Source: Bacteroidales bacterium (GTDB lineage: Bacteria; Bacteroidota; Bacteroidia; Bacteroidales; VadinHA17). From it: a stretch of 46,895 bases of DNA. Positions within the stretch are counted from its first letter, which is position 1; every line of letters begins with the position of its first letter. The translations under genes were made by a program, and so were the position numbers. Where the stretch lies: NCBI GenBank assembly GCA_009881065.1, contig WXFE01000163.1, positions 1 to 46,895 on the forward strand, given 5' to 3'. Of this stretch, positions 36,746 to 43,837 are shown piece after piece. The notes beneath the pieces are model-generated. The model saw only the letters and a program-made list of their open reading frames with translations, made no database searches and had not been told where the DNA came from.

Positions 36746-37531
36746 TTATTTACGGACGCCGCGCTTGAGCATGCTGACTTCCTTTTGCGTAAGGTGCCTC
36801 CAGTGGCCTCGTTGCAGGTTCTTTTTTGTCAGACCTGCAAAACTGACGCGGTCAAGTTTTCTGACCTTATACCCAAGTTTTTCAAAGATGCGTCTTACCA
36901 CCCTGTTCTGCCCTGAGTGAATCTCAATGCCCACCTGCGTGTGGTCTTCAGAGTCGGCATACGATATGGCATCTGCGCTGATCTTTCCCTCTTCCAGTTC
37001 AACTCCGCTGACGATTGTTTCCATGTCATTCCTGGTGACCTCACGGTCAAGGAAGACATGATATACTTTTCCAGTGCCGTATGAAGGGTGTGTCAGCTTT
37101 CCGGCCAGATCACCGTCATTGGTCAGCAGCAGTACGCCTGTCGTTGCCTTGTCAAGCCTTCCTACAGGGTATATCCGTTCTGTGGTGGCATCCTTTACAA
37201 GGTCAAGGACGGTGCTTTCGGCATGAGGATCCCTGACGGTTGTCACATAACCCTTTGGCTTATTGAGCAGTATATAAACCTTCTTACCGGGTGTCAGCAG
37301 GCGCCCCCTGTATTCCACTTTATCGGATGGCATTACCTTTATTCCCATATCGGTCACTTTCTTCCCGTTGACCGATATATACCCCTGTTTTATCAGCTCA
37401 TCGGCTTCGCGCCTTGCGCAGACTCCGCTGGCTGCAATGTATTGGTTGAGCCTGACAGGTTCGGCCTCCGGTTTCAGGGTATCTTTGCCTTTTTTAAACT
37501 TTTTCCGTAGCCCGGTTCTCTTTTTTTCCAT
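36746..37531 (-). CDS. RluB/RsuA-family rRNA pseudouridine synthase
   Basis: 261 aa enzyme converting specific rRNA uridines to pseudouridine. A Lys/Arg-rich N-terminal tail (about 1-25) precedes an S4 RNA-binding domain (about 27-75; RLNQYIAASGVCARREADEL). The catalytic domain has KPKGYVTTVRDPHAESTVLD, the active-site Asp in VGRLDKATTGVLLLTNDGDL, and the C-terminal VRRIFEKLGYKVRKLDRV. RluB (23S U2605) is the most likely type, but RsuA, RluE and RluF share these motifs. First gene of the cluster with era and der; a TAAATTTG box lies upstream. Confidence 0.9.
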   Translation of the reverse strand: MEKKRTGLRKKFKKGKDTLKPEAEPVRLNQYIAASGVCARREADELIKQGYISVNGKKVTDMGIKVMPSDKVEYRGRLLTPGKKVYILLNKPKGYVTTVRDPHAESTVLDLVKDATTERIYPVGRLDKATTGVLLLTNDGDLAGKLTHPSYGTGKVYHVFLDREVTRNDMETIVSGVELEEGKISADAISYADSEDHTQVGIEIHSGQNRVVRRIFEKLGYKVRKLDRVSFAGLTKKNLQRGHWRHLTQKEVSMLKRGVRK

Positions 37532-37551
37532 CCTCTGACTTTTACAGAGTG

Positions 37552-37559
37552 CAAATTTA
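37552..37559 (-). promoter_or_regulatory. -7 box for the rluB-like/era/der cluster
   Basis: The minus strand reads TAAATTTG, an exact TAnnTTTG match about 20 bases before the start codon; no clear -33 TTTG. It shares the 95-base gap with the divergent glmM promoter. Confidence 0.4.
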
Positions 37560-37573
37560 GAACTATTTACCGG

Positions 37574-37603
37574 TTTTTATCCCCGTTATTTTTTGCACCT
37601 TTG
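37574..37603 (+). promoter_or_regulatory. Promoter of the phosphohexomutase gene
   Basis: TTTTT at 37574-37578 and CACCTTTG at 37596-37603, separated by 17 bases. The -7 box differs from TAnnTTTG only in its first base, and TTGCACCTTTGC is a familiar Bacteroidota promoter wording. The leader would be under 20 bases. Confidence 0.5.
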
Positions 37604-37626
37604 CATTTTACCTAAACCTGGAATAT

Positions 37627-39006
37627 ATGGCTCTTATAAAATCAATCTCAGGGATAAGGGGAACCATCGGCGGAAAGCCCGGTGACTCTCTCACGCCTGT
37701 TGATATAGTGAAATTTGCATCTGCATACGGTACCTGGTTAAGGAGGCGGGGCAGAGGCCCGCTGCGCGTTGTTACCGGCCGTGATGCCCGTGTCTCCGGT
37801 CCGATGGTTGCCGCGCTGGTCAACTCGTCACTCCGAAGCGTGGGGATAGACGTTATTGATACCGGAATGGCATCCACCCCTACCGTTGAGGTGGCTGTGA
37901 CAGGCCTCGGGGCAGGAGGAGGCATCATACTGACTGCAAGCCATAACCCTGCACAGTGGAATGCACTCAAGCTGCTCAATGAAGAGGGAGAGTTCCTCAG
38001 TGATGCTGATGGCAGGGAGGTCCTGGCACTGGCCGAAGCAGAGGACTTTGATTATGTGACCTATGACAGGCTGGGTACGGAAACCGTTGATGACAGCTGG
38101 ACTGAAAAACATATCAGGATGGTAACCGGGATGACGCTGACTGACTGTGATGCTATCAGGAAGGCCGGGTTCACCGTGGCCGTTGATGCTGTCAACTCGG
38201 TGGGAGGCATAGTCATCCCTGAACTTCTGAGAGCCCTGGGCGTCAAAAAGGTGATTGAGCTTTACTGTGAGCCTGACGGCCTCTTTCCGCATAACCCTGA
38301 ACCATTGCCTGAGAATCTGTCAGAAATCTCCCGCACAGTGAAGGAGAGCGGCGCCCATGTCGGCTTCGTGGTTGACCCTGATGTTGACAGGCTGGCCATT
38401 GTATGCGAAGACGGGTCCATGTTCGGGGAGGAGTATACACTGGTATCAGTTTCAGACTATGTCCTGGGCCATGTCAAGGGTCCGACGGTATCAAACATGT
38501 CATCAACCAGGGCGCTGAGGGACGTGACAGAGAGTCATGGCTGCAGCTATACCTCAGCACCCGTGGGTGAGGTCAACGTGGTAGCGGAGATGAAGCGCAC
38601 AGGAGCTGTCATAGGCGGTGAGGGCAACGGAGGAGTCATATACCCGGCATTGCATTACGGACGTGATGCCCTGGTGGGAATAGCTCTCTTCCTGACACAC
38701 CTGGCAAAACAGGGTGTCAGATGCAGTGAATTGCGGAAGAGGTATCCCGATTACCATATTGCAAAGACAAAGATTGATCTCCCGGGCAGCATTGATATGA
38801 AAGAGCTTCGCGAAAAGCTGGTCATGAAATATCCGGAGGCTGACTGTGACACCCGCGACGGGATAAAACTTGACCTCCCGGCAGGGTGGGTGCAGATAAG
38901 GAAATCAAACACCGAACCTATCATGCGCATTTATGCCGAGGAGAGAACAATGGAACAGGCTGAAAAACTGGCAGCTGATGTTACTGCCATTGTTAAAAAT
39001 CTATAA
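37627..39006 (+). CDS. glmM: Phosphoglucosamine mutase-type phosphohexomutase
   Basis: 459 aa alpha-D-phosphohexomutase, probably interconverting glucosamine-6-P and glucosamine-1-P for UDP-GlcNAc, peptidoglycan and LPS synthesis. All four domains are present. Phospho-Ser105 lies in GIILTASHNPAQWNALK, the Mg-binding loop is DPDVDRLAIV, the sugar-binding loop is GGEGNGGVIYP, and the phosphate-binding loop is RKSNTEPIMRIYAE. The N-terminal SISGIRGTIGG is typical of the group. Phosphomannomutase activity cannot be excluded from these motifs. Monocistronic: promoter in front and terminator behind. Confidence 0.87.
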   Translation: MALIKSISGIRGTIGGKPGDSLTPVDIVKFASAYGTWLRRRGRGPLRVVTGRDARVSGPMVAALVNSSLRSVGIDVIDTGMASTPTVEVAVTGLGAGGGIILTASHNPAQWNALKLLNEEGEFLSDADGREVLALAEAEDFDYVTYDRLGTETVDDSWTEKHIRMVTGMTLTDCDAIRKAGFTVAVDAVNSVGGIVIPELLRALGVKKVIELYCEPDGLFPHNPEPLPENLSEISRTVKESGAHVGFVVDPDVDRLAIVCEDGSMFGEEYTLVSVSDYVLGHVKGPTVSNMSSTRALRDVTESHGCSYTSAPVGEVNVVAEMKRTGAVIGGEGNGGVIYPALHYGRDALVGIALFLTHLAKQGVRCSELRKRYPDYHIAKTKIDLPGSIDMKELREKLVMKYPEADCDTRDGIKLDLPAGWVQIRKSNTEPIMRIYAEERTMEQAEKLAADVTAIVKNL

Positions 39007-39040
39007 ATCTGGCTCGCCAGGGCAGATTTCTGACTTTTTT
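39005..39040 (+). terminator. Intrinsic terminator after glmM
   Basis: AAATCTG (39005-39011) pairs with CAGATTT (39023-39029) and T residues follow at 39035-39040. The stem begins inside the glmM stop codon. Confidence 0.5.
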
Positions 39041-39089
39041 GAACGGTTTTTGTGCTCATCCAACGGGCAGAAGTTAATGAAAGTTAATC

Positions 39090-39123
39090 TTTTCTTAAAA
39101 AGAACAGAGTAAGCCTAAATTTG
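39090..39123 (+). promoter_or_regulatory. Promoter of the efflux operon
   Basis: TAAATTTG at 39116-39123 is an exact -7 match, with TTTTC about 21 bases upstream as a weak -33 element. The transcript would begin near 39129, leaving an unusually long leader of about 136 bases before the adaptor gene. Confidence 0.5.
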
Positions 39124-39175
39124 TAATAATTTCACGCCTTTAATAAAATAAACAGATAATTCAGCAGATGAAACC

Positions 39176-39246
39176 CACATGATTGAATTCAAACGCAAAC
39201 ACGAAATGAATATAATTTTCAATCATGTGCGGTTCCATCATACCGC
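39176..39246 (+). promoter_or_regulatory. Inverted repeats in the efflux operon leader
   Basis: A perfect 12-base inverted repeat, CACATGATTGAA (39176-39187) and TTCAATCATGTG (39218-39229), encloses 30 bases. It is followed at once by a smaller hairpin, GCGGT (39229-39233) with ACCGC (39242-39246). The two structures share base 39229, so they may be alternatives in RNA; as DNA the long repeat could be an operator. Confidence 0.45.
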
Positions 39247-39268
39247 TAAGATCAAAATTATATTATGA
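39206..39268 (+). CDS. Candidate 20-codon leader ORF overlapping the efflux adaptor start
   Basis: ATG at 39206 opens 20 codons (MNIIFNHVRFHHTAKIKIIL) ending in TGA at 39266-39268. The stop overlaps the adaptor start codon as ATGA. The ORF covers the right arm of the 12-base inverted repeat and all of the smaller hairpin, so a ribosome translating it would disturb both structures. The peptide has three His and is basic. Such short ORFs arise easily by chance, and nothing but position and overlap supports it. Confidence 0.35.
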   Translation: MNIIFNHVRFHHTAKIKIIL

Positions 39269-40779
39269 TGAAAAAGACTATTATCATTACCTCAATTATT
39301 GTATTGCTGGCTATTATCGCCATGATAATCATCAGCAAGCTTTCGGGCAGGAAAGACCTGAGCATATTGTTTACCGAGGTTCAATATGGTGATTTTGAGG
39401 TGGTTGTCACAACAACGGGGGAGTTGCAGGCAGAGGTTTCAACTGATATCAAGGGACCGGAGGGTTTGAGCAGCCGCAACATGAGGTTCGGAGGAATCAA
39501 GATATCTGATCTTGTACCAGAAGGTACCGAGGTAAAGGCAGGTGATTATGTCGCCACGCTTGACCGCTCGAGTGTTGACAACAGTCTTAAAGATGAGCTT
39601 GACAGGCTGGAGTCTTTAGAAACCGACCTGCTGAAGAAGCAGCTTGACACCACAATCTCTCTTGGCAACCTGAGAGATGAGCTCCTGAATCTCAAGTTCA
39701 ATATGGATGAAGCAGAGATTACCCTGGAGCAGTCACAATATGAGCCTCCTACTACCATCAGGCAGGCCAGGATTTCACTTGACAAGGCCCAGCGTTCCTA
39801 TGATCAGGCGGTCAGCAACTACGACCTGAAGGTCAGGCAGGCCAGGGCTGATATCAGGGATATTGAGCTTCAGGTTTCAAAACAGCGGAGAAAGGTGGCC
39901 GAGATGCAGGATATCATCCAGAAATTTGTGATTTCAGCTCCGGCTGATGGTATGGTTATCTACAAGAGAGAGTGGGGTGGCGCTAAACGCAAGGTGGGTT
40001 CGGAAATCAGTGCCTGGGATCCGGTAGTGGCAACTCTTCCAGACCTCACATCAATGATATCAAAGACATATGTCAATGAGATTGACGTCAGCAAGGTAAA
40101 GGCCGGTCAGCGTGTCAGGTTAACCGTTGATGCCTTCCCCGAGAAGTCATACACCGGTGTGGTGCTCAGTGTTGCAAACATAGGCGAGCAGTTGCCCAAC
40201 ACTGATGCCAAGGTGTTTGAGGTAATATCGAAAATTGACGGATCTGATCCGATATTGAGGCCCTCCATGACTACGGGCAACCAGATCATTACCAAAACAT
40301 TCAGTGATGTTTTATTTATTCCGCTTGAGACAGTGTTTGCCACAATTGACAGTATCCCCTTTGTCTATAAGAAGGATGGAACACGCCAGGTGGTGGTGCT
40401 CGGTGAGTCGAACGAGAATGATGTGATAGTGGAGCAGGGCCTGAAGGAGGGTGAAAGGTTATACCTTACAATTCCGGAAGATGGCGAAAAGTTCAAGCTT
40501 CAGGGTGATGATCTGATTGCCATTATCAAGGAGAGGAAGAAGCAGGAGGCAGAGGAGGAAGCCAAACGTCTGCAGAACGGCAACCAGCCTCAGAATATGA
40601 TGCCCGAAAACATGACCCCGGAGAAGATGCGTGAGTTCATGCAGAATCTGACTCCCGAACAGCGTGAAGCCATGCGTCAGATGCGCGGTTCCGGACGCCC
40701 CGGCCAGATGCCGGGCAGACCGGCAGGCGGCAGCGATACAACGGTCAGGATGCAGAGGGAAAGAACACCCAACCAGTAA
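39265..40779 (+). CDS. MacA/HlyD-like periplasmic adaptor of an efflux system
   Basis: 504 aa membrane-fusion (adaptor) protein. A single N-terminal membrane segment (about 6-24; IIITSIIVLLAIIAMIII) anchors it in the inner membrane. The barrel-sandwich halves flank a long coiled coil (about 100-225; DELDRLESLETDLLKKQ ... RQARADIRDIELQVSKQ), with the second half-motif FVISAPADGMVIYKREWGG. Beta-barrel and membrane-proximal parts follow (VKAGQRVRLTVDAFPEKSYT). The last 80 residues form a charged, then Met/Pro/Gln/Arg-rich tail (MMPENMTPEKMREFMQNL), unusual for the family. The start could be the first or second ATG (39265 or 39268). First gene of an adaptor-permease-outer membrane factor operon. 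Confidence 0.88.
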   Translation: MMKKTIIITSIIVLLAIIAMIIISKLSGRKDLSILFTEVQYGDFEVVVTTTGELQAEVSTDIKGPEGLSSRNMRFGGIKISDLVPEGTEVKAGDYVATLDRSSVDNSLKDELDRLESLETDLLKKQLDTTISLGNLRDELLNLKFNMDEAEITLEQSQYEPPTTIRQARISLDKAQRSYDQAVSNYDLKVRQARADIRDIELQVSKQRRKVAEMQDIIQKFVISAPADGMVIYKREWGGAKRKVGSEISAWDPVVATLPDLTSMISKTYVNEIDVSKVKAGQRVRLTVDAFPEKSYTGVVLSVANIGEQLPNTDAKVFEVISKIDGSDPILRPSMTTGNQIITKTFSDVLFIPLETVFATIDSIPFVYKKDGTRQVVVLGESNENDVIVEQGLKEGERLYLTIPEDGEKFKLQGDDLIAIIKERKKQEAEEEAKRLQNGNQPQNMMPENMTPEKMREFMQNLTPEQREAMRQMRGSGRPGQMPGRPAGGSDTTVRMQRERTPNQ

Positions 40780-40819
40780 CAGGAATAAAAGATTCTGAGG
40801 CAAATAAACATGAAATAAC

Positions 40820-42190
40820 ATGTTCAAAAGATACGGACACGACATACGCATCGCCCTTGAGTCAATTCTCTCCAACAAGCTCAAATCAGCACTGACCGCA
40901 CTCGGGATCATATTCGGGGTGGCGGCTGTGATAAGCATGCTGGCAATAGGCAAGGGTGCACAGCAGGAAATCCTTGACCAGATAAAGATGGTAGGGGTGA
41001 ACAATATACTCATCAGCCCCATCGTGCAGGAGAAGGATGCCGCAGAGGAGGATGGAGAGAAACAGCTGAACAAATTCTCGAGAGGCCTTACCCTGCTTGA
41101 TGTTGAGGCAATACGCAGCACCATCCCCGCGGTGAAGAGAATCAGCCCCGAGATATCATTCAACTCCACCATTGTACTTAGCGGTATGCGCCATACGGCC
41201 AAGCTGGTAGGGGTATCAAATGATTATTTTGAGCTTTATAATCTTCCCCTTTCGCAGGGCGCCTTCTTTAATGACTACCAGGAAGAATACGGAATCCAGG
41301 TTTGTATCATAGGTGCCAACATCAGGGCCAAGTTCTTCAGCCAGGTTGACCCTATCGGCCAGTATCTCAAGTTTGACAACGTCTGGCTGAAGGTGATGGG
41401 TGTGCTTGAAAAGACCAATGTTTCCCTGACCGGATTCGAGGAACAGGGAGTAAACGTTTACAATGACAACGTTTATATTCCTATCAAGACAATGCTCATG
41501 CGTTACCAGAACCGGGCGCTTGTCAACACCAAGCTGGCAAGCGAGGCATCGGTTCATGTCTTTGGTGGCGGAAGAGGAGGGCGCGGACGGGTGGTTGTCA
41601 GCAGTACCAATGCCTCTACTGCCAACGCCGAGACCAACTATAACCAGCTTGACAAGATAGTGGTTCAGGTTGCTGAGACCGAACAGCTTACCCCTACAAC
41701 TGAAGTCCTCAGCAGAATGATGCTCAGGCGGCACTCAGGCGTGAAGGACTTTGAGATCACGGTTCCGGAGTTGTTGCTGAAGCAGCAGCAGAGGACAAAG
41801 GACATTTTCAACATCGTGCTGGGTGCCATTGCCAGCATCTCACTTATCGTCGGCGGAATAGGCATCATGAACATTATGTTTGCTTCAGTGATGGAAAGGA
41901 TCAAGGAGATAGGAACAAGGATGGCCATTGGCGCCAAAAAGATGGATATTGTGGTGCAATTCCTGTCAGAGGCTGTACTGATCAGTGTCTCCGGAGGTTT
42001 CATCGGCATATTCCTCGGAATAATACTGGCAGTTCTGATACAGAAGATAGCGGGTATAACCACCATTGTTTCGTTCTTTTCCGTTGTGGTGGCTTTCGGC
42101 GTTTCTGCCGCCGTGGGGGTCATTTTCGGCTATTCGCCGGCAAAGAGAGCCTCCGAAAGAGACCCGATTGAATCACTTCGTTACGAATAA
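40820..42190 (+). CDS. MacB/FtsX-family ABC transporter permease (no ATPase domain)
   Basis: 456 aa inner-membrane permease. One N-terminal membrane segment with the family wording SNKLKSALTALGIIFGVAAV, a large periplasmic MacB_PCD-type domain (about 60-320), then three C-terminal segments of the FtsX domain: ASISLIVGGIGIMNIMFASV, VSGGFIGIFLGIILAVLIQK and SFFSVVVAFGVSAAVGVIFG. The conserved ERIKEIGTRMAIGAK and SPAKRASERDPIESLRYE motifs are present. The periplasmic domain contains a Gly/Arg-rich insert (VFGGGRGGRGRVVVS, about 247-262). MacB proper carries an N-terminal ATPase; here none is fused or encoded in the operon, so it must come from elsewhere. Confidence 0.9.
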   Translation: MFKRYGHDIRIALESILSNKLKSALTALGIIFGVAAVISMLAIGKGAQQEILDQIKMVGVNNILISPIVQEKDAAEEDGEKQLNKFSRGLTLLDVEAIRSTIPAVKRISPEISFNSTIVLSGMRHTAKLVGVSNDYFELYNLPLSQGAFFNDYQEEYGIQVCIIGANIRAKFFSQVDPIGQYLKFDNVWLKVMGVLEKTNVSLTGFEEQGVNVYNDNVYIPIKTMLMRYQNRALVNTKLASEASVHVFGGGRGGRGRVVVSSTNASTANAETNYNQLDKIVVQVAETEQLTPTTEVLSRMMLRRHSGVKDFEITVPELLLKQQQRTKDIFNIVLGAIASISLIVGGIGIMNIMFASVMERIKEIGTRMAIGAKKMDIVVQFLSEAVLISVSGGFIGIFLGIILAVLIQKIAGITTIVSFFSVVVAFGVSAAVGVIFGYSPAKRASERDPIESLRYE

Positions 42191-42206
42191 TAATATCATT
42201 ATTGAT

Positions 42207-43691
42207 ATGAAAAGCATAAAAGCACTTTCATTGACCGTTTTGTTTTCAGCGTTGGTTGCCCTCCCGGCAATGCCGCAGGAAGTCAGGCTCCTTACGCTGG
42301 ATGAGGTTATTAAGCTTGCTGCAGATCAGTCGCCCAATGCATACATAGCAAAGCACCGTTTTCGTGCCAGCTACTGGCAATACAGGACTTTTGTTGCGGA
42401 ATACCGCCCTACGTTGTCTCTTTCCGGCAATATGCCGGACTACAGTACTGCCTACAGCAGGGTATGGAACTCCGTAGCGCAGCAGTGGGAGTATGCTTCT
42501 ACGAACGTTCTGCAGACCTCAGGCAACCTGTCGCTTGCGCAGAACATCGGGCTGACGGGCGGTTCTGTCTCGCTCTTCTCTGACCTGAATTACGAAAAGA
42601 ATTTCGAGACCGGTGGAGAAAGGTACATTACATCACCGCTTAATGTCAGGCTGACCCAGCCTCTCTTCAGGTATAACGAGCTGAGATGGCAGAAGAAGAT
42701 AGAGCCTCTCAGGTACGAGGAGGCACGTAAGACCTATCTGAGGGATGTGGAGAACGTTCATATGGTAGCGGTGCAGTACTTCTTCAACCTGGCACTGGCC
42801 CAGATAAACAAGGAGATTGCCGAGACAAACATGCAGAATGCAGATACCCTGTACCAGATTGCCAAAGGCCGGTATAACCTGGGTACGATTGCTGAAGATG
42901 AACTGTTGCAGATGGAGCTTTCATATCTTAATGCCGGAACAGCCATCAATGAATCAGAAATGAACCTCCGTGACCGTGAGCTTAAGTTGAGGTCATTCCT
43001 TGGTTTTAACCAGTCGGTTCGTCTGGAGCTGATAATCCCCAGTGAGATACCGGATCTGGAAGTTGACGTCAGCGAGGTTCTGAGACTGGCTGAAGAGAAC
43101 AACCCGGAACTGATTGCCCTTGAGCGTCAGCTTGTTGAGGCTCAGAGCTCGGTTGCACAGGCAAGGGCAGAGAAAGGTTTGAATGCAAACCTGACGGCAT
43201 CATATGGTCTGCGTGATCAGGATCCGTTGCTTCAACAGGCCTATACGCATCCTAACCAGCAGCAGACAATAAGGGTCTCATTCTCCCTTCCTATTCTTGA
43301 CTGGGGTCAGGGAAGGGGCCGTTACAAGATGGCCCAGTCAAGTGAGGAGCTGACCCGCGTGCAGGTGGAGCAGTCACGCATTGACTTTGAACAGAACCTG
43401 CTTCTTGACGTGCAGCAGTTCAACATGCAGGATGACCAGGTGATCATTGCCGCCAAGTCTGACACAGTGGCCGCCAAAATGTTCGAGGTGACCAAGCAGC
43501 GGTTCCTGATTGGCAAGATAGACGTTCTTGAACTGAACAACGCAGATACGAAGAAAGACCAGAACAAGCGCAATTATATCCAGGCACTTAATAATTACTG
43601 GACCTATTTTTTCAATATCAGGGCTCTTACCCTGTATGATTTCATTAACCGTAAGCCGCTGGAGACCGACTACGAAAAGCTGGTCGAATAA
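42207..43691 (+). CDS. TolC-like outer-membrane efflux protein
   Basis: 494 aa outer-membrane factor. The ATG at 42207 gives the signal peptide MKSIKALSLTVLFSALVALP; the frame stays open upstream into the permease gene but without a signal. Two long alpha-helical repeats typical of OEP proteins are visible: LTLDEVIKLAADQSPNAYIA with QYFFNLALAQINKEIAETNM, and SEVLRLAEENNPELIALERQ with ARAEKGLNANLTASYG. Beta-strand insertions carry YEKNFETGGERYITSPLNV and RVSFSLPILDWGQGRGRYK. It should form the exit duct for the adaptor and permease encoded upstream (16-base gap to the permease). Confidence 0.9.
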   Translation: MKSIKALSLTVLFSALVALPAMPQEVRLLTLDEVIKLAADQSPNAYIAKHRFRASYWQYRTFVAEYRPTLSLSGNMPDYSTAYSRVWNSVAQQWEYASTNVLQTSGNLSLAQNIGLTGGSVSLFSDLNYEKNFETGGERYITSPLNVRLTQPLFRYNELRWQKKIEPLRYEEARKTYLRDVENVHMVAVQYFFNLALAQINKEIAETNMQNADTLYQIAKGRYNLGTIAEDELLQMELSYLNAGTAINESEMNLRDRELKLRSFLGFNQSVRLELIIPSEIPDLEVDVSEVLRLAEENNPELIALERQLVEAQSSVAQARAEKGLNANLTASYGLRDQDPLLQQAYTHPNQQQTIRVSFSLPILDWGQGRGRYKMAQSSEELTRVQVEQSRIDFEQNLLLDVQQFNMQDDQVIIAAKSDTVAAKMFEVTKQRFLIGKIDVLELNNADTKKDQNKRNYIQALNNYWTYFFNIRALTLYDFINRKPLETDYEKLVE

Positions 43692-43708
43692 ATTGAAAAG
43701 GATAATGT

Positions 43709-43740
43709 GAAACTGCCGGTTTATGCCGGCAGTTTTGCTT
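43709..43740 (+). terminator. Intrinsic terminator of the efflux operon
   Basis: AACTGCCGG (43711-43719) and CCGGCAGTT (43726-43734) form a perfect 9-base stem with a 6-base loop, extended by an A-T pair and followed by T-rich sequence. It begins 20 bases after the TolC-like stop codon. Confidence 0.8.
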
Positions 43741-43772
43741 ATTAATCATAATGGTTTAAGAAAATAAAGTCT

Positions 43773-43780
43773 TATATTTG
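43773..43780 (+). promoter_or_regulatory. -7 box for secDF
   Basis: TATATTTG, an exact TAnnTTTG match 58 bases before the secDF start codon; the -33 region has only a weak TGGTTT. It lies between the efflux terminator and secDF, so secDF is separately transcribed. Confidence 0.5.
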
Positions 43781-43837
43781 CGCCTCGTAAATATTTAAGT
43801 GTTTCACTTACAATCATAATATTAAAAGCGGATACAG

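Noticed and set aside
40459..41202. Open frame of 247 codons on the minus strand
   Set aside because: Antisense to the adaptor and permease genes, both of which have firm family motifs; the antisense translation is Leu/Ser/Cys-rich without domain features.
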